DNA of 64,000 bases from a virus. The notes beneath the pieces are model-generated. The model was not told where the DNA came from and did not search any database. It was given only the letters and a program-made list of their open reading frames with translations. The number at the start of each line of letters is the position of its first letter. Position 1 is the stretch's first letter. Shown here piece by piece: positions 35,745 to 44,465 of this stretch. Made by a program: the position numbers and the translations under genes. The DNA is taken from positions 124,001-188,000 of the IMG/VR virus record IMGVR_UViG_3300048927_000250. One strand, given 5' to 3'.

Positions 35745-36077
35745 TTATTCTGCATTTCGGAGTGCGGTGTCGTAAAGTTGGTCCAGTCGTTTCTGACTGA
35801 AATGGTAACCCATCTTCTTAACCCGACAGTAAACCAGTTCCCGTAATTGACGGTCACGTTCTTCCGGCACCAGTGACTTCAACAATGCACCAAAATCATC
35901 CCCTTTCTTGGGGGACGTTGAACTCAAACGGAAATCAACAAATACCTCTTTCGAGAGTATCTGGGGAATGAGGGAGGGAACAACTTCCAGCTGACGACCA
36001 ATTTCCTTGTCCGTCATCCCTTTTGCTTTTAGAGCCATCACTTCCTTGCGTGTCAAATATAGCTCGATGGTAATCAC
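35745..36077 (-). CDS. Small protein with helix-turn-helix-like segment (110 aa)
   Basis: A 110-residue protein with a GTG start at 36077 and AGAGGA eight bases upstream; the start is three bases past the preceding stop. Residues 15-40 (ALKAKGMTDKEIGRQLEVVPSLI) look like a helix-turn-helix of the sigma-4/resolvase type, with EIGRQLEV as the first two helices. A DNA-binding regulatory role is plausible but untested. The C-terminal half is basic and helical. Confidence 0.6.
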   Translation of the reverse strand: MITIELYLTRKEVMALKAKGMTDKEIGRQLEVVPSLIPQILSKEVFVDFRLSSTSPKKGDDFGALLKSLVPEERDRQLRELVYCRVKKMGYHFSQKRLDQLYDTALRNAE

Positions 36078-36080
36078 GGG

Positions 36081-36299
36081 TTATTCCTCTAATTGACCGT
36101 GTTGTTCAAAGTGCTGAATCTCTTCAACAGAAAGATTGAATACCGCAGAGAGGCTGTCTATGGGAACGCCATTCTCCAACCCATTACGCAAGTGCGTTTC
36201 CATGCGCAACCGGTGCATTTCTTTGGCGTCAATTTCCGCCTGCTTAATCAGGTCGTCGAGAGATTTCCTTAGCGGGCTAGGTTTGGGTGTTTTTGCCAT
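36081..36299 (-). CDS. Small helical protein (72 aa)
   Basis: A 72-residue protein starting MAKTPKPSPLRKSLDD, with AGAGGA before the ATG. The segment GVPIDSLSAVFNLSVEEIQHFEQ resembles a small HTH-like repeat also seen in the 130- and 153-residue proteins at 62.5-63.4 kb. It precedes the 110-residue HTH-like gene by three bases. Function unknown. Confidence 0.6.
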   Translation of the reverse strand: MAKTPKPSPLRKSLDDLIKQAEIDAKEMHRLRMETHLRNGLENGVPIDSLSAVFNLSVEEIQHFEQHGQLEE

Positions 36300-36327
36300 C
36301 TTTTGGGTCCTCTAAGAAAGAAAAAAG

Positions 36328-36351
36328 AAAGAGGGGCCGAAGCCCCTCTTT
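36328..36351 (-). terminator. Intrinsic terminator after the RGG/RD-tail gene
   Basis: The stem AAAGAGGGGC / GCCCCTCTTT with a CGAA loop is flanked by A and T tracts. It follows the stop at 36356. Confidence 0.85.
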
Positions 36352-36355
36352 TCTG

Positions 36356-37714
36356 TTAACGACGCCAGCCGCCGCGTCCACGGTCGCGACTGCGGTCATC
36401 ACGTACGGATTCACCCCAGTCACGGCTGATACCGGAGGAGGTGGTTTCACGTGCATCATCGCGTCCACGCCCGCGGTCATCTTCGCGGTCACGGCTATAG
36501 CGGTCGTCACGGTCACGTTCACGACCACGGCGGTCGTCGTAATCATCACGGCTGCGACCACGGTCACGACTGTAACGACTGTCGCGGTCATCGCGGTCGT
36601 CATCACGCCCACGTCCACCCCAGTTACCACCACGTCCACCACGGTCATCGTCACGTTCGTCACGACGTCCGCCACCCCAAGAGGCACGACGAGGTTCATC
36701 ACGGCTACCACGATTGTCCGTATAACGGTTTCCGCCACGGCTGTGCTGGTCACGGAGTTCACGACGTTCTTCACGTCCTTTCTCTTTGGCCAGACGGTCC
36801 TTCTCTTCCTTCAGCGTCCCTTCGTCCGCTTCCCCTTCGTTACCCGGCAGAGAGGATGGAATGTCTAAACGGTAATCGTTCAGCATTGACATCTCTTTCG
36901 TCCAGTTGGTCGGGATAATCCAGGCTTTCAGCGCCGGGTTATAGGACTCAAAGATTTTGAGCTGTGCGTTGATGTCTTTCGCCACACGGCTGTAGGCCAT
37001 CATTAACGCATGGAAGTTTGGAGCCACCGGTGAATTCGACCCGTAGTTGTAATGCAGGTCGGCTTCGTCGATACCCGGCAGGATGTGACGAATCAGCTTG
37101 AAGAAAGCTTCTTTGTCAGAGACCCGTGCCAGGTTCTTACCGTAGATGGCTTTACCGCCGGTGTACTCTTCATCCATCACGGGGAAGGACACGGAACACA
37201 GACGTGCCACTTCTTCGCCTTTCCAGGTACCGTTACGACGCACGAACAGGTTGATGAGGGCTTTCTCCTCACCGTCCATGTTCTTCAACAGAACGTCTTT
37301 GATACCTTTATAGGTGCGCTCGTCCGCATCTTCCATCAGACGCAGGAAGCCTTTCTGTTCGGTGGTAACCTGAGAATGCTGCTCGGTTTCCGCCGCCAGT
37401 TTGCTCATGGTCAGAATCAGTTCAGTCAGTGCGCCGTTCAAATGGTGTTGTGCCATCTTCACGGTACGTTCATGAATCAGAGACTTCTTACGAATCAGGT
37501 TCTCACCGAGCGGATGGAATGCCCAGAAGTTATCCCAGTCTGGGTCAGCCAGGAACTCTTCGGTTGGGACACGCAGTTGCTTCCCTTCGATGGTGAAGGG
37601 GATGTTAACCCCCTCCTGTTTCAGCGTTACGAAGCCGGTGTCGTCAACTGACAGTCCAATGGCAGTAAGGACTTGACCGTAAAACTTCGCAATAGGTTTC
37701 TTTTTATCGGACAT
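36356..37714 (-). CDS. Protein with long Arg/Asp/Gly-rich disordered tail (452 aa)
   Basis: A 452-residue protein starting MSDKKKPIAKFYGQ. Residues 1-310 form an ordinary globular region. From about residue 320 the chain becomes an Arg/Asp/Gly/Ser/Tyr tail of roughly 130 residues with repeated RDD, RDR, RGG and DDR units, ending RGRGGWRR. Such tails are known from RNA-binding and condensate-forming proteins. It lies in the transcription block between the probable gp68-like gene and the beta gene, at the position of phiKZ gp70 by order. A role binding phage RNA, DNA or the RNAP is inference. The tail is coded by near-repetitive DNA that also creates spurious open frames on the other strand. 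Confidence 0.7.
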   Translation of the reverse strand: MSDKKKPIAKFYGQVLTAIGLSVDDTGFVTLKQEGVNIPFTIEGKQLRVPTEEFLADPDWDNFWAFHPLGENLIRKKSLIHERTVKMAQHHLNGALTELILTMSKLAAETEQHSQVTTEQKGFLRLMEDADERTYKGIKDVLLKNMDGEEKALINLFVRRNGTWKGEEVARLCSVSFPVMDEEYTGGKAIYGKNLARVSDKEAFFKLIRHILPGIDEADLHYNYGSNSPVAPNFHALMMAYSRVAKDINAQLKIFESYNPALKAWIIPTNWTKEMSMLNDYRLDIPSSLPGNEGEADEGTLKEEKDRLAKEKGREERRELRDQHSRGGNRYTDNRGSRDEPRRASWGGGRRDERDDDRGGRGGNWGGRGRDDDRDDRDSRYSRDRGRSRDDYDDRRGRERDRDDRYSRDREDDRGRGRDDARETTSSGISRDWGESVRDDRSRDRGRGGWRR

Positions 37715-37728
37715 TTTCTACTGGTTCC

Positions 37729-39261
37729 TTATAAATCGAGCAGGAAGCGTGACGCAGACGTTTCTTCACGACGGGTGTCGCGGCTACGGCTGTTATGGTC
37801 AATCGCGGCGGTAATCAGGTCGTCCATGTCGTTCACGATGTTTTGCAGGACACTACTGTCATTTGCTTTCATCGGAGACAACAGGCCATCACAGAAGACC
37901 GGTGAGTTAAACGGTTCCATTGGACTACCGTCAACGGAGATTTTAATCAGCATGTCAGTAGTAACACGGATGTTCACGGACATGTTGAACGGCAGCTGGT
38001 TGTTACGAGACAACAGCAGACCCAGGTCGGTTTCCAGACGCAGTTCCAGCGCCTGTTCGTAACGGGAGATATCCATGTCACGAATCAGCGGCATTGCGTT
38101 GATAACGCTGCAACGAATTTGACCGTCGAGAGTTTCGTTGGTCATTTCGATGATGGCAGACGAGATGAAGTTGTTCATGACCAGAGCAGGTAAGGTCTTC
38201 GCAATCATCTCAGCGGCCATGGTCACGTTGTTCGCGCCACGCCATTCGTTGGTATCACCACGACGAACACGGTTGGTGTCGGTATGACGAGCAGAGCCGA
38301 AGCCTACCATCATTGCACGCACATCACGCGGCCAGTCAACACAGTCCTGGAATTCAGAGAATGTGATTTCGGCATTGCGTTCGTATTCGGTACGAGACAG
38401 GAAGTTACGGAACAGTTCATTACGGTGCAACTCGGTGCCACGCAACATCGCTGCTGCACGTTCGCTCGGGTTGAGGTCGTCCTGACGTTCCATTTCTTCG
38501 TCCATACGGTTATCGTCAGAATGACGGGTACCGCGTTCGTTCTGGTCAACGGTTTCCGCCGTTACACCGGTACGAATGATATCGGACAGGTAGTTCGCTG
38601 GGTTGTTGTGGATACGACGGGCTGTCTTAAAATCACCGGACAGGTTCGTACGGGAATCGTTGTACGCATCAGCGCCACCGAAACGTCCCACGGTTTGTGC
38701 TTCGGACTTCTGGAAGAAGATGTCCTGTGGACGAATCAGAGTATCATGGTTCTGCACGCCAATGAGGTTACGTTCCGTTGCACGACGGCCACGGATGATG
38801 TACTCACTGGATTCCATACGGCTACCACGACGACGGCCACGACCCGTTTCAATTTCTTCATCACGGATGGTGAACGTGTTGTTGATGTACAGCACGGTAT
38901 CCGGGTCCATCTCACCGGACAACGACAGGTCAGCTTTGTCAGTAAAGCCGGTCAGTACCTGACGGCAGGAAGACCCTGCGTAGTCTTCGGTCAGGACCAC
39001 GATGATGAACGCCAGACGTTCTTCATCCCAACCGTTGGCAATCTGGATAATGTCATTACGACCCACATCGGCACGCAGTTCCAGGATTTCACCTACAGCA
39101 CGGGCGCAGGTGGAGGCATCCAGGTTACGCCCATCATTGGTTTCACGCAGGAAGGTTTCACGTACATGGTCAGAACGACGGTTCGGGACGTAGTGACGAC
39201 CGTACTGGTCTTCTTGACCGGAAGTTACGTAGAAGGTTGCTTCAAGTACACGCGGTTCCAT
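37729..39261 (-). CDS. Conserved-position protein of the transcription block (510 aa)
   Basis: A 510-residue protein starting MEPRVLEATFYVTSGQ with a GAGG ribosome-binding site. It is rich in Arg, Asp, Asn and Thr, with a charged middle region (about 200-260) and a more hydrophobic C-terminal domain. No catalytic motif is recognised. By order it sits where phiKZ has gp69, between the fifth RNAP subunit and the beta subunits. A role in transcription or in the phage nucleus is possible; I cannot assign it. Confidence 0.65.
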   Translation of the reverse strand: MEPRVLEATFYVTSGQEDQYGRHYVPNRRSDHVRETFLRETNDGRNLDASTCARAVGEILELRADVGRNDIIQIANGWDEERLAFIIVVLTEDYAGSSCRQVLTGFTDKADLSLSGEMDPDTVLYINNTFTIRDEEIETGRGRRRGSRMESSEYIIRGRRATERNLIGVQNHDTLIRPQDIFFQKSEAQTVGRFGGADAYNDSRTNLSGDFKTARRIHNNPANYLSDIIRTGVTAETVDQNERGTRHSDDNRMDEEMERQDDLNPSERAAAMLRGTELHRNELFRNFLSRTEYERNAEITFSEFQDCVDWPRDVRAMMVGFGSARHTDTNRVRRGDTNEWRGANNVTMAAEMIAKTLPALVMNNFISSAIIEMTNETLDGQIRCSVINAMPLIRDMDISRYEQALELRLETDLGLLLSRNNQLPFNMSVNIRVTTDMLIKISVDGSPMEPFNSPVFCDGLLSPMKANDSSVLQNIVNDMDDLITAAIDHNSRSRDTRREETSASRFLLDL

Positions 39262-39276
39262 TTATAGGCCTCGTTA

Positions 39277-40824
39277 TTAGGAATTGAGTTTAATGTAAAA
39301 GTCTGCTAACACCTGGCGGAAATTCATCGGCACGATGTAGCAACTGTCTTCGACGCGAATCATTTCTGATTCATCGTGGATAGCATCAACAACTTGTGGT
39401 GACCAGCAGTGGTCTGAGCACGCCGCCATGATTGCTTCAATTGCAATCACCGCCGGGTTCTTAGACGTGGTGCGGTTACCTTGTTTGTTCAGCTTCACGG
39501 TACGTCGATAAGGGAGCAACTTCTCCAGCGCCGAGTTCTGGTAATCTTTGGTTTGAACACGGCCGAATTTGTTGTCCCCTAGAGAGGGGTCACGGCGTCG
39601 AGCTTCGCTTGCGCCAATCAATTCTGCGATGGTGGAGAATCCCCACTCATGACAGACGACCTGTGCAATCGACATCAGCTTGACCGTACCATCTCGGTTG
39701 ATGTATCCGTAAGAACGTGGCGTAACGACCGGCTTGGTAATTAACCCTGCCAGACGCATCTGAAACTCTTTCGGGTTGAAAGACTTCCTTGCCATGTTCA
39801 TGTTGATTTGATGACGCACCATCTCCAGGTCAATGTCCGGCTTTATCGCCAGTGCATTCGCCCTGTCGTCTTCTGTATAGAAGTCGAAGATGGCTTCTGT
39901 TACCTCCGAAACGTTAGCACGTAATGTATGGTTCTCCGCTGTGGATGTATTGTCCTCTTCGTTTTTGCCACCACGGTCTATCTCTTTATCGCGGACACGG
40001 AACCCCTGGCGTTCTTCTACGGCTTTGACACGGGTGTCAATGTAGTTGAACAAGTTCGCAATGACGTTCCCCGTCTTCTCCTGGTCATCGTCTTTGTGCG
40101 ACAGACGAATCTGGGTCAAACGGTCAACAACGCATTGACTGAACATCCAGTCTGGCATGTCCAACGTCCCAATCCCTTGCAGTAACGTACTGGTGCCGGA
40201 AATGATTCCTTTGTGCTCCAACGTTGCACTCACGAATTCTTCCAGACGCTGATAAGCATTGCTCTCAGCCAGTACCGTTTGTTCCACTAACCCCAACGCC
40301 CGTTTCTCTGGGAACGTATCGGTTATTGAGTTACGCATCCCGAGGTATTCCCCCCAGATAGGTAACATCACTTTCAGTACCACCGACAATGCTGTCAAGT
40401 CATGGTACTCAGGTTCCAGGTAGGTTTGCTCTACCCGGTGTCCGTCGTTTAGGGTGGTCGCCAACGTATCCGGGAAACGGATGTCGCTGTGCGTTTTCAC
40501 CCAATGGCACATCAGGTCAACCGGATGCAATGCCATTAATTTTTTCACCACGTCCCGTACTTCACGGAAGCGGTATGTTTGGTTAATCGTGTTATTCAAC
40601 GATTCTGCTGCTTCTTTAAACAACGCAAAGACTTCACGGGTTTCATCATCCCCCATCTTCTCACGCCATTCCCAATAATTGTTAATGTCGCGGAAAGTAT
40701 CGTTGATGTCGCCTGCCCGGATTTTCGAATAGTACCCAAGGTTGTAAACAATCTGTTCACTCCCATGCTCGATTATAACCGCTTTGGTTTCACCGAGCAG
40801 CTCAACATCAGAGCGGATTCTCAT
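39277..40824 (-). CDS. Probable accessory subunit of non-virion RNAP (phiKZ gp68-like)
   Basis: A 515-residue protein. The ATG at 40824 lies eight bases after AAGGAG; an in-frame GTG two codons earlier is too close. The length is close to that of phiKZ gp68 (about 520 residues), which is the fifth, non-canonical subunit of the non-virion RNAP and is needed for promoter recognition. The gene order (this gene, two genes, beta, beta' C, helicase) also matches. There is no motif that proves it, so the call rests on length and order. A shared promoter-like site lies 50 bases upstream. Confidence 0.55.
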   Translation of the reverse strand: MRIRSDVELLGETKAVIIEHGSEQIVYNLGYYSKIRAGDINDTFRDINNYWEWREKMGDDETREVFALFKEAAESLNNTINQTYRFREVRDVVKKLMALHPVDLMCHWVKTHSDIRFPDTLATTLNDGHRVEQTYLEPEYHDLTALSVVLKVMLPIWGEYLGMRNSITDTFPEKRALGLVEQTVLAESNAYQRLEEFVSATLEHKGIISGTSTLLQGIGTLDMPDWMFSQCVVDRLTQIRLSHKDDDQEKTGNVIANLFNYIDTRVKAVEERQGFRVRDKEIDRGGKNEEDNTSTAENHTLRANVSEVTEAIFDFYTEDDRANALAIKPDIDLEMVRHQINMNMARKSFNPKEFQMRLAGLITKPVVTPRSYGYINRDGTVKLMSIAQVVCHEWGFSTIAELIGASEARRRDPSLGDNKFGRVQTKDYQNSALEKLLPYRRTVKLNKQGNRTTSKNPAVIAIEAIMAACSDHCWSPQVVDAIHDESEMIRVEDSCYIVPMNFRQVLADFYIKLNS

Positions 40825-40872
40825 TGACACTTCTCCTTAAAAAGTATAACCATTGTCAATAAAGCCAATGCT

Positions 40873-40892
40873 TCACTTAGGTAATATATACT
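40873..40892 (-). promoter_or_regulatory. Candidate phage promoter upstream of the gp68-like gene
   Basis: On the minus strand the site reads AGTATATATTACCTAAGTGA. The first 13 bases are identical to the site at 35286-35298, and the AGTGA end is shared with the sites upstream of beta and chmA. It lies in a 150-base gap with no other feature except a hairpin. Confidence 0.6.
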
Positions 40893-40920
40893 CGAGTCTT
40901 TTTAAGATTCGGAATAAACC

Positions 40921-40940
40921 GTCGCGGCCTTAGCCGCGAC
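40921..40940 (-). terminator. Hairpin after the SSB-like gene
   Basis: A perfect 8-bp GC-rich stem GTCGCGGC / GCCGCGAC with a CTTA loop lies 45 bases past the SSB-like stop and just before the promoter-like site of the next transcript. The T tract is short, so this is a moderate call. Confidence 0.6.
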
Positions 40941-40984
40941 GGTCATCGCTGTGCTGTCTTTGCTACATGCTCAGACGAAGGGAA

Positions 40985-41764
40985 TCAGAACGGGATGTCG
41001 GAATCGAAATCGCCGCCAGTGGCGCTACCACCACCAGTTTCGCCGCCCCATCCGCCGCCTGTAGCCTGCTGTTGAGGAGCTTGTTGTTGCTGGTTCTGTT
41101 GAGGTTTGCCCCAACCGCCGCCGCCCTGGCCGCCGTTCCCACCACCGTTCCGGCCGGAGAAGGCATTCTTGCGTTTGTTCTCTGAGGCAATCTTTACCTC
41201 ATCGCGGTCCATGTAACCGGCGTCAATCAGACGGAAGAACTGACGTTCGAAGATTTTCGCTTTCGCACGGGCCACCAACATGGAGGCTTCGTTGTTCGGC
41301 AGGATAGAACCGTCTTTCGCCTGGTAGACAACGTCACGACCCGGCTTGAAGTAGAACTTCACGCTTGGACGACCCTGTTGCGCCAGACCGAAGAACACAC
41401 CATCGTTGTCACGCATGATAACCAGTGACACGTCCAGCTCTTTTTTATCCAGCTTCTTACCGAACTTCCACAGCACCATGTTACCCACTTTGAAGAAATC
41501 ACGGGTACCAGAGGCAATGGCGTGGAGCTCGTCCAGAATAATCTGGAGGTTTTCCGGGTCGGTATAGAAGTCGATGCGACTGTTTTTATCATCGGTACGC
41601 AGGTTAACACCGATGTGCGGGATAGCCACTTTACCGTTTTCTTCGTAACGGAAGTCCCAGAACATGAACGGTTGTTTGTCACCGCCATTCAGGGGGTCCG
41701 CGAACAGACGCATGTTCCAGTCATCCAGTAAACGCGTCGGTCGGTTCAGCTTGTTATCAGCCAT
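40985..41764 (-). CDS. Single-stranded DNA-binding protein-like
   Basis: A 259-residue protein. Residues 1-200 form the folded part. Residues 205-250 are a Gly/Gln/Asn-rich flexible linker, and the chain ends GDFDSDIPF, which is the acidic-hydrophobic tip of bacterial SSBs (D-x-D-I-P-F). In bacteria this tip recruits replication and repair proteins. Single OB-fold identity cannot be proved by eye, but the domain-linker-tip layout is convincing. Neighbours are replication and repair genes. Within a phage nucleus it would coat phage single-stranded DNA and could recruit phage helicase, nuclease or host factors. Confidence 0.75.
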   Translation of the reverse strand: MADNKLNRPTRLLDDWNMRLFADPLNGGDKQPFMFWDFRYEENGKVAIPHIGVNLRTDDKNSRIDFYTDPENLQIILDELHAIASGTRDFFKVGNMVLWKFGKKLDKKELDVSLVIMRDNDGVFFGLAQQGRPSVKFYFKPGRDVVYQAKDGSILPNNEASMLVARAKAKIFERQFFRLIDAGYMDRDEVKIASENKRKNAFSGRNGGGNGGQGGGGWGKPQQNQQQQAPQQQATGGGWGGETGGGSATGGDFDSDIPF

Positions 41765-41832
41765 TGTTCATTCGCCTTCTTAGGTTTTGATAAGGGGTCC
41801 ACATTAGATAAGACCCGTTCGTAAAAAATGTC

Positions 41833-42693
41833 TCACAGCAGGCGCTGGAGCTGCTTCGCCAGGAATTGGTCCTTCATTCCCTTCAAGTTATACTTGATTT
41901 TTTCCATGGTGGTAACCGGGGTCCACTTGGCCGAGGTGGCCACTTCGAGCAGTTCACGTCGGGCTTTAATTGCCCAACGATTGAAGTGAACCCCACCGTC
42001 ACCAAACACCTGGATGGTAAAGTAGTTGAAAGGAACAATCTTCATCTCTTTACCTTCCGTCAGTTTGGTGGACCACTGACTTTTGGACTTGATGGCACCG
42101 GTATGGGATTCCAGTAAACGCAACTGGTTGAACTTGGTACGGGAGAGCAGGTCAACCGGACAATGGGTAATAATCAGCGACTTGGTCTGTTCACCACGAA
42201 GTTCGCTTCCTTTATCCTGTTCGATTAACGTGTCGGCGTCTTCCATTAACACGTAGTCCAGTGTGCGTTCCATCAGGTCGGCGTACTGCTGTTGCAACGG
42301 GGTTGTTGGGACACGCAGAATCGCCATTGGGTACTTCTTGGCGAGGTCTTTGTACCCCAGGTGGTACACACGTACCCCTTTCAACTTACCGTCCAGGAAG
42401 CCGCGTATCTGTTGCAGTTCTTCCTTCATGGTGTCTGCCATCGCCTTACAGATTTGACGATAGTGGGCGTCCATTTGTGCAGGGGACGGCGGTTTAATCA
42501 TCCGTTCCCGGTCTTCGCGTTCAATGGCGTCGTAGATGTTACGCCACAGCGTACGAATGTTAATCCACAGCGTATCGTACTTCTCATACACCGCAGGTTC
42601 TTTCAATGCTTCGATGGCCATGGACGTGCCGATGGATAACGGAAGTTCACCGGTAGCACGCTTGGCCAATATGTCATACGGGTCTGCTGCCAT
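41833..42693 (-). CDS. Hypothetical protein between SSB-like and SbcD-like genes (286 aa)
   Basis: A 286-residue basic, mixed alpha/beta protein starting MAADPYDILAKRATGE with an AAAGGAG ribosome-binding site. It sits between the SSB-like and SbcD-like genes, so a role in DNA replication or repair is likely. No motif is recognised; in particular no Walker motif is present. Confidence 0.6.
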   Translation of the reverse strand: MAADPYDILAKRATGELPLSIGTSMAIEALKEPAVYEKYDTLWINIRTLWRNIYDAIEREDRERMIKPPSPAQMDAHYRQICKAMADTMKEELQQIRGFLDGKLKGVRVYHLGYKDLAKKYPMAILRVPTTPLQQQYADLMERTLDYVLMEDADTLIEQDKGSELRGEQTKSLIITHCPVDLLSRTKFNQLRLLESHTGAIKSKSQWSTKLTEGKEMKIVPFNYFTIQVFGDGGVHFNRWAIKARRELLEVATSAKWTPVTTMEKIKYNLKGMKDQFLAKQLQRLL

Positions 42694-42725
42694 GTCGTCG
42701 CTCCTTTAGATAGATGGGTTAAGAA

Positions 42726-42754
42726 CTGCTACAGGGGACCCACCCCTGTAGCAG
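42726..42754 (-). terminator. Hairpin after the SbcD-like gene
   Basis: A perfect 12-bp stem CTGCTACAGGGG / CCCCTGTAGCAG with a five-base loop lies three bases past the stop at 42758. Confidence 0.7.
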
Positions 42755-42757
42755 TCG

Positions 42758-43903
42758 TCAGTGCATTACGCCGCGGACCAAGTTCACCGCGTGATTGATT
42801 CGTCCAGAAGCTTCTCCGGTACTTTGCAGGTGCTCGGTCAACAACCCGACCAGGTTCTCTTCCGTGAGCGGGGTAACCGCATTGCCCACGTTCAACAACT
42901 TGAAACCGGTGTTAACCTTGTTGTCTTTTTTACCGCCCTTCTCTATCGACGTTAAGATGTAATCCTGGTACAAGTCCTGGAGTTCTTCGAGAATCGCCCG
43001 CATGGGGTCAGTGGCTCCGTGCTCCAGTCGGATAGCACTCCCTTTCGGTAAGTTCTGTCCTTCAATTAACTGGGCAATGTCCGTGACGGTAAAGTCATAG
43101 ACTGCGAGGGTCACGTACTTTTTCGCCAGCTGATTCTCAATAAACCGGAACTCGTGCTCCACTTTATTTCGGTAAGTAATGTCCAGGAACCCTTTCGCTT
43201 CTTCTTCCCCGTGCCCACAGCGGTTCGTTGAACCGATGGAGATGTGTTTCAGAAAACGCGAGAAGGTATGGACATGTCCGGAAAGGATTGCCATCGTTAC
43301 CAGTTCAGACCATTTCTCTGCATCGTGATACGCAGGGGACTGGTGTCCTTGTAACTGGTGTAACCATGCCCCGTGCATAATAGACAGGTCAGCTTTGGCC
43401 AGGCCACGCGAATGCAACAGCTCTTTCGCTTGCTGGTAAGTCTGTTCGGCTTCGGGGTGGTACTCATCAGGAATGTACAACACGTTCAGGTCGTACTCTT
43501 CCATGTAGTCCAGCGTCATGGTGGTGAAGTACTTTACATCGCAGTTCGTTTCCATGGCTTCGTTCAACCAAAGGAAATGTTTTGACTGTCCGCGGTCATG
43601 GGAGCGCGTTCCTTCCAGGATACGCAGTTTGATGTTGTACTTTGCACACACACGCAGGACGTGCGCCATGGCCATCTGCGCCGCGTAGACGTCTTCGTCT
43701 GACATGGTAAGCAAATGGTCAAAGAAGTCGCCAGGGATGAAACAGATGTCGTACACGGCGGTTTCGGGGCTATCCGGGAAATACCGGCGAACCGCAGCTA
43801 ACGTTGACAGGGATGGCGTACGATTGTGTCCGAAATGTGGGTCACTGAACACAAAGATACGCAGCCACTCAGAAATCGTCTTCAACAAAGTCGACGTCGC
43901 CAA
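42758..43903 (-). CDS. SbcD/Mre11-like metallophosphoesterase
   Basis: A 381-residue protein with the calcineurin-like motifs in order: FSDPHFGH (D-x-H), PGDFFD (G-D-x-x-D), GTRSHD (in place of the usual G-N-H-D), IMHGAW (H) and LSGHVH (G-H-x-H). This is the set for the two-metal site of SbcD/gp47/Mre11-type nucleases. GTRSHD is a notable variant, since the Asn of GNHD is replaced. There is no ATG: the open frame begins at a TTG (43903) that overlaps the upstream gene by 35 bases, and the true start may be a later TTG. It is likely a DNA repair or recombination nuclease; I did not see an SbcC/gp46 partner in the window. Confidence 0.8.
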   Translation of the reverse strand: MATSTLLKTISEWLRIFVFSDPHFGHNRTPSLSTLAAVRRYFPDSPETAVYDICFIPGDFFDHLLTMSDEDVYAAQMAMAHVLRVCAKYNIKLRILEGTRSHDRGQSKHFLWLNEAMETNCDVKYFTTMTLDYMEEYDLNVLYIPDEYHPEAEQTYQQAKELLHSRGLAKADLSIMHGAWLHQLQGHQSPAYHDAEKWSELVTMAILSGHVHTFSRFLKHISIGSTNRCGHGEEEAKGFLDITYRNKVEHEFRFIENQLAKKYVTLAVYDFTVTDIAQLIEGQNLPKGSAIRLEHGATDPMRAILEELQDLYQDYILTSIEKGGKKDNKVNTGFKLLNVGNAVTPLTEENLVGLLTEHLQSTGEASGRINHAVNLVRGVMH

Positions 43904-44465
43904 TTTCGAAATCCTCAGTCGCGTTAACTACCGTAGCCCCTTTACTGCCCGGACCGAGTATCCCCGTCTTTGGTTTCCCGTCAAGGTAACCAAAGTCTTT
44001 CAGGATTTTGTACCAGTCCAACGCCCATTGTTTCTGCTGCGCATCACTTTGGGAGAGGTTGTTGAACATCTCTTTCTGCGCACGGATACCGAATGACACC
44101 AGGCGGTTCATCTGCGCTTGCATCATACGGGTACGGGATTCGATTGAATGGGGGTTCCCTGTCTGACGCGTCTGTACCGTACCGGTAATGGGTGGCACGG
44201 TATACAGGTGATTACCGGCTTTGTCCACAATCAATACTGGGCGGCGAGCGTTCTTTGACACTTCCGCTTCCCACATACGCAGGGCAGCCACCGAGTCTTT
44301 CGAATCCAGGTCACCGGCGAGGTATGGGAGATAACGAGTACGGAAGATGTCGATGTCAAGTTTGGGTAACTCTTCCATCGTGTACTCGGTAAGGATGTAG
44401 TCAAGGAATGACGTATCCTCAGGTTCTAAGGGAGGCGTCAGTTCCACTTCTTCGGGTTCAGTCAT
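43869..44465 (-). CDS. Hypothetical protein overlapping the SbcD-like gene (198 aa)
   Basis: A 198-residue acidic protein starting MTEPEEVELTPPLEPE, with a GAGG ribosome-binding site. Acidic segments at both ends (the C-terminus is EIGDVDFVEDDF) frame a helical middle. It overlaps both neighbours (8 bases upstream, 35 downstream), so it is co-translated with the nuclease gene. No family recognised. Confidence 0.6.
   Translation of the reverse strand: MTEPEEVELTPPLEPEDTSFLDYILTEYTMEELPKLDIDIFRTRYLPYLAGDLDSKDSVAALRMWEAEVSKNARRPVLIVDKAGNHLYTVPPITGTVQTRQTGNPHSIESRTRMMQAQMNRLVSFGIRAQKEMFNNLSQSDAQQKQWALDWYKILKDFGYLDGKPKTGILGPGSKGATVVNATEDFEIGDVDFVEDDF

Noticed and set aside
36451-36720. Repetitive DNA, considered as a CRISPR or satellite array.
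   Set aside because: The short imperfect repeats follow codon units of the Arg/Asp/Gly tail, with no regular spacers.
36287-36918. Overlapping plus- and minus-strand frames rich in Thr/Val or His/Arg.
   Set aside because: These come from the repetitive Arg/Asp/Gly codons of the tail of the 36356-37714 protein read in other frames.
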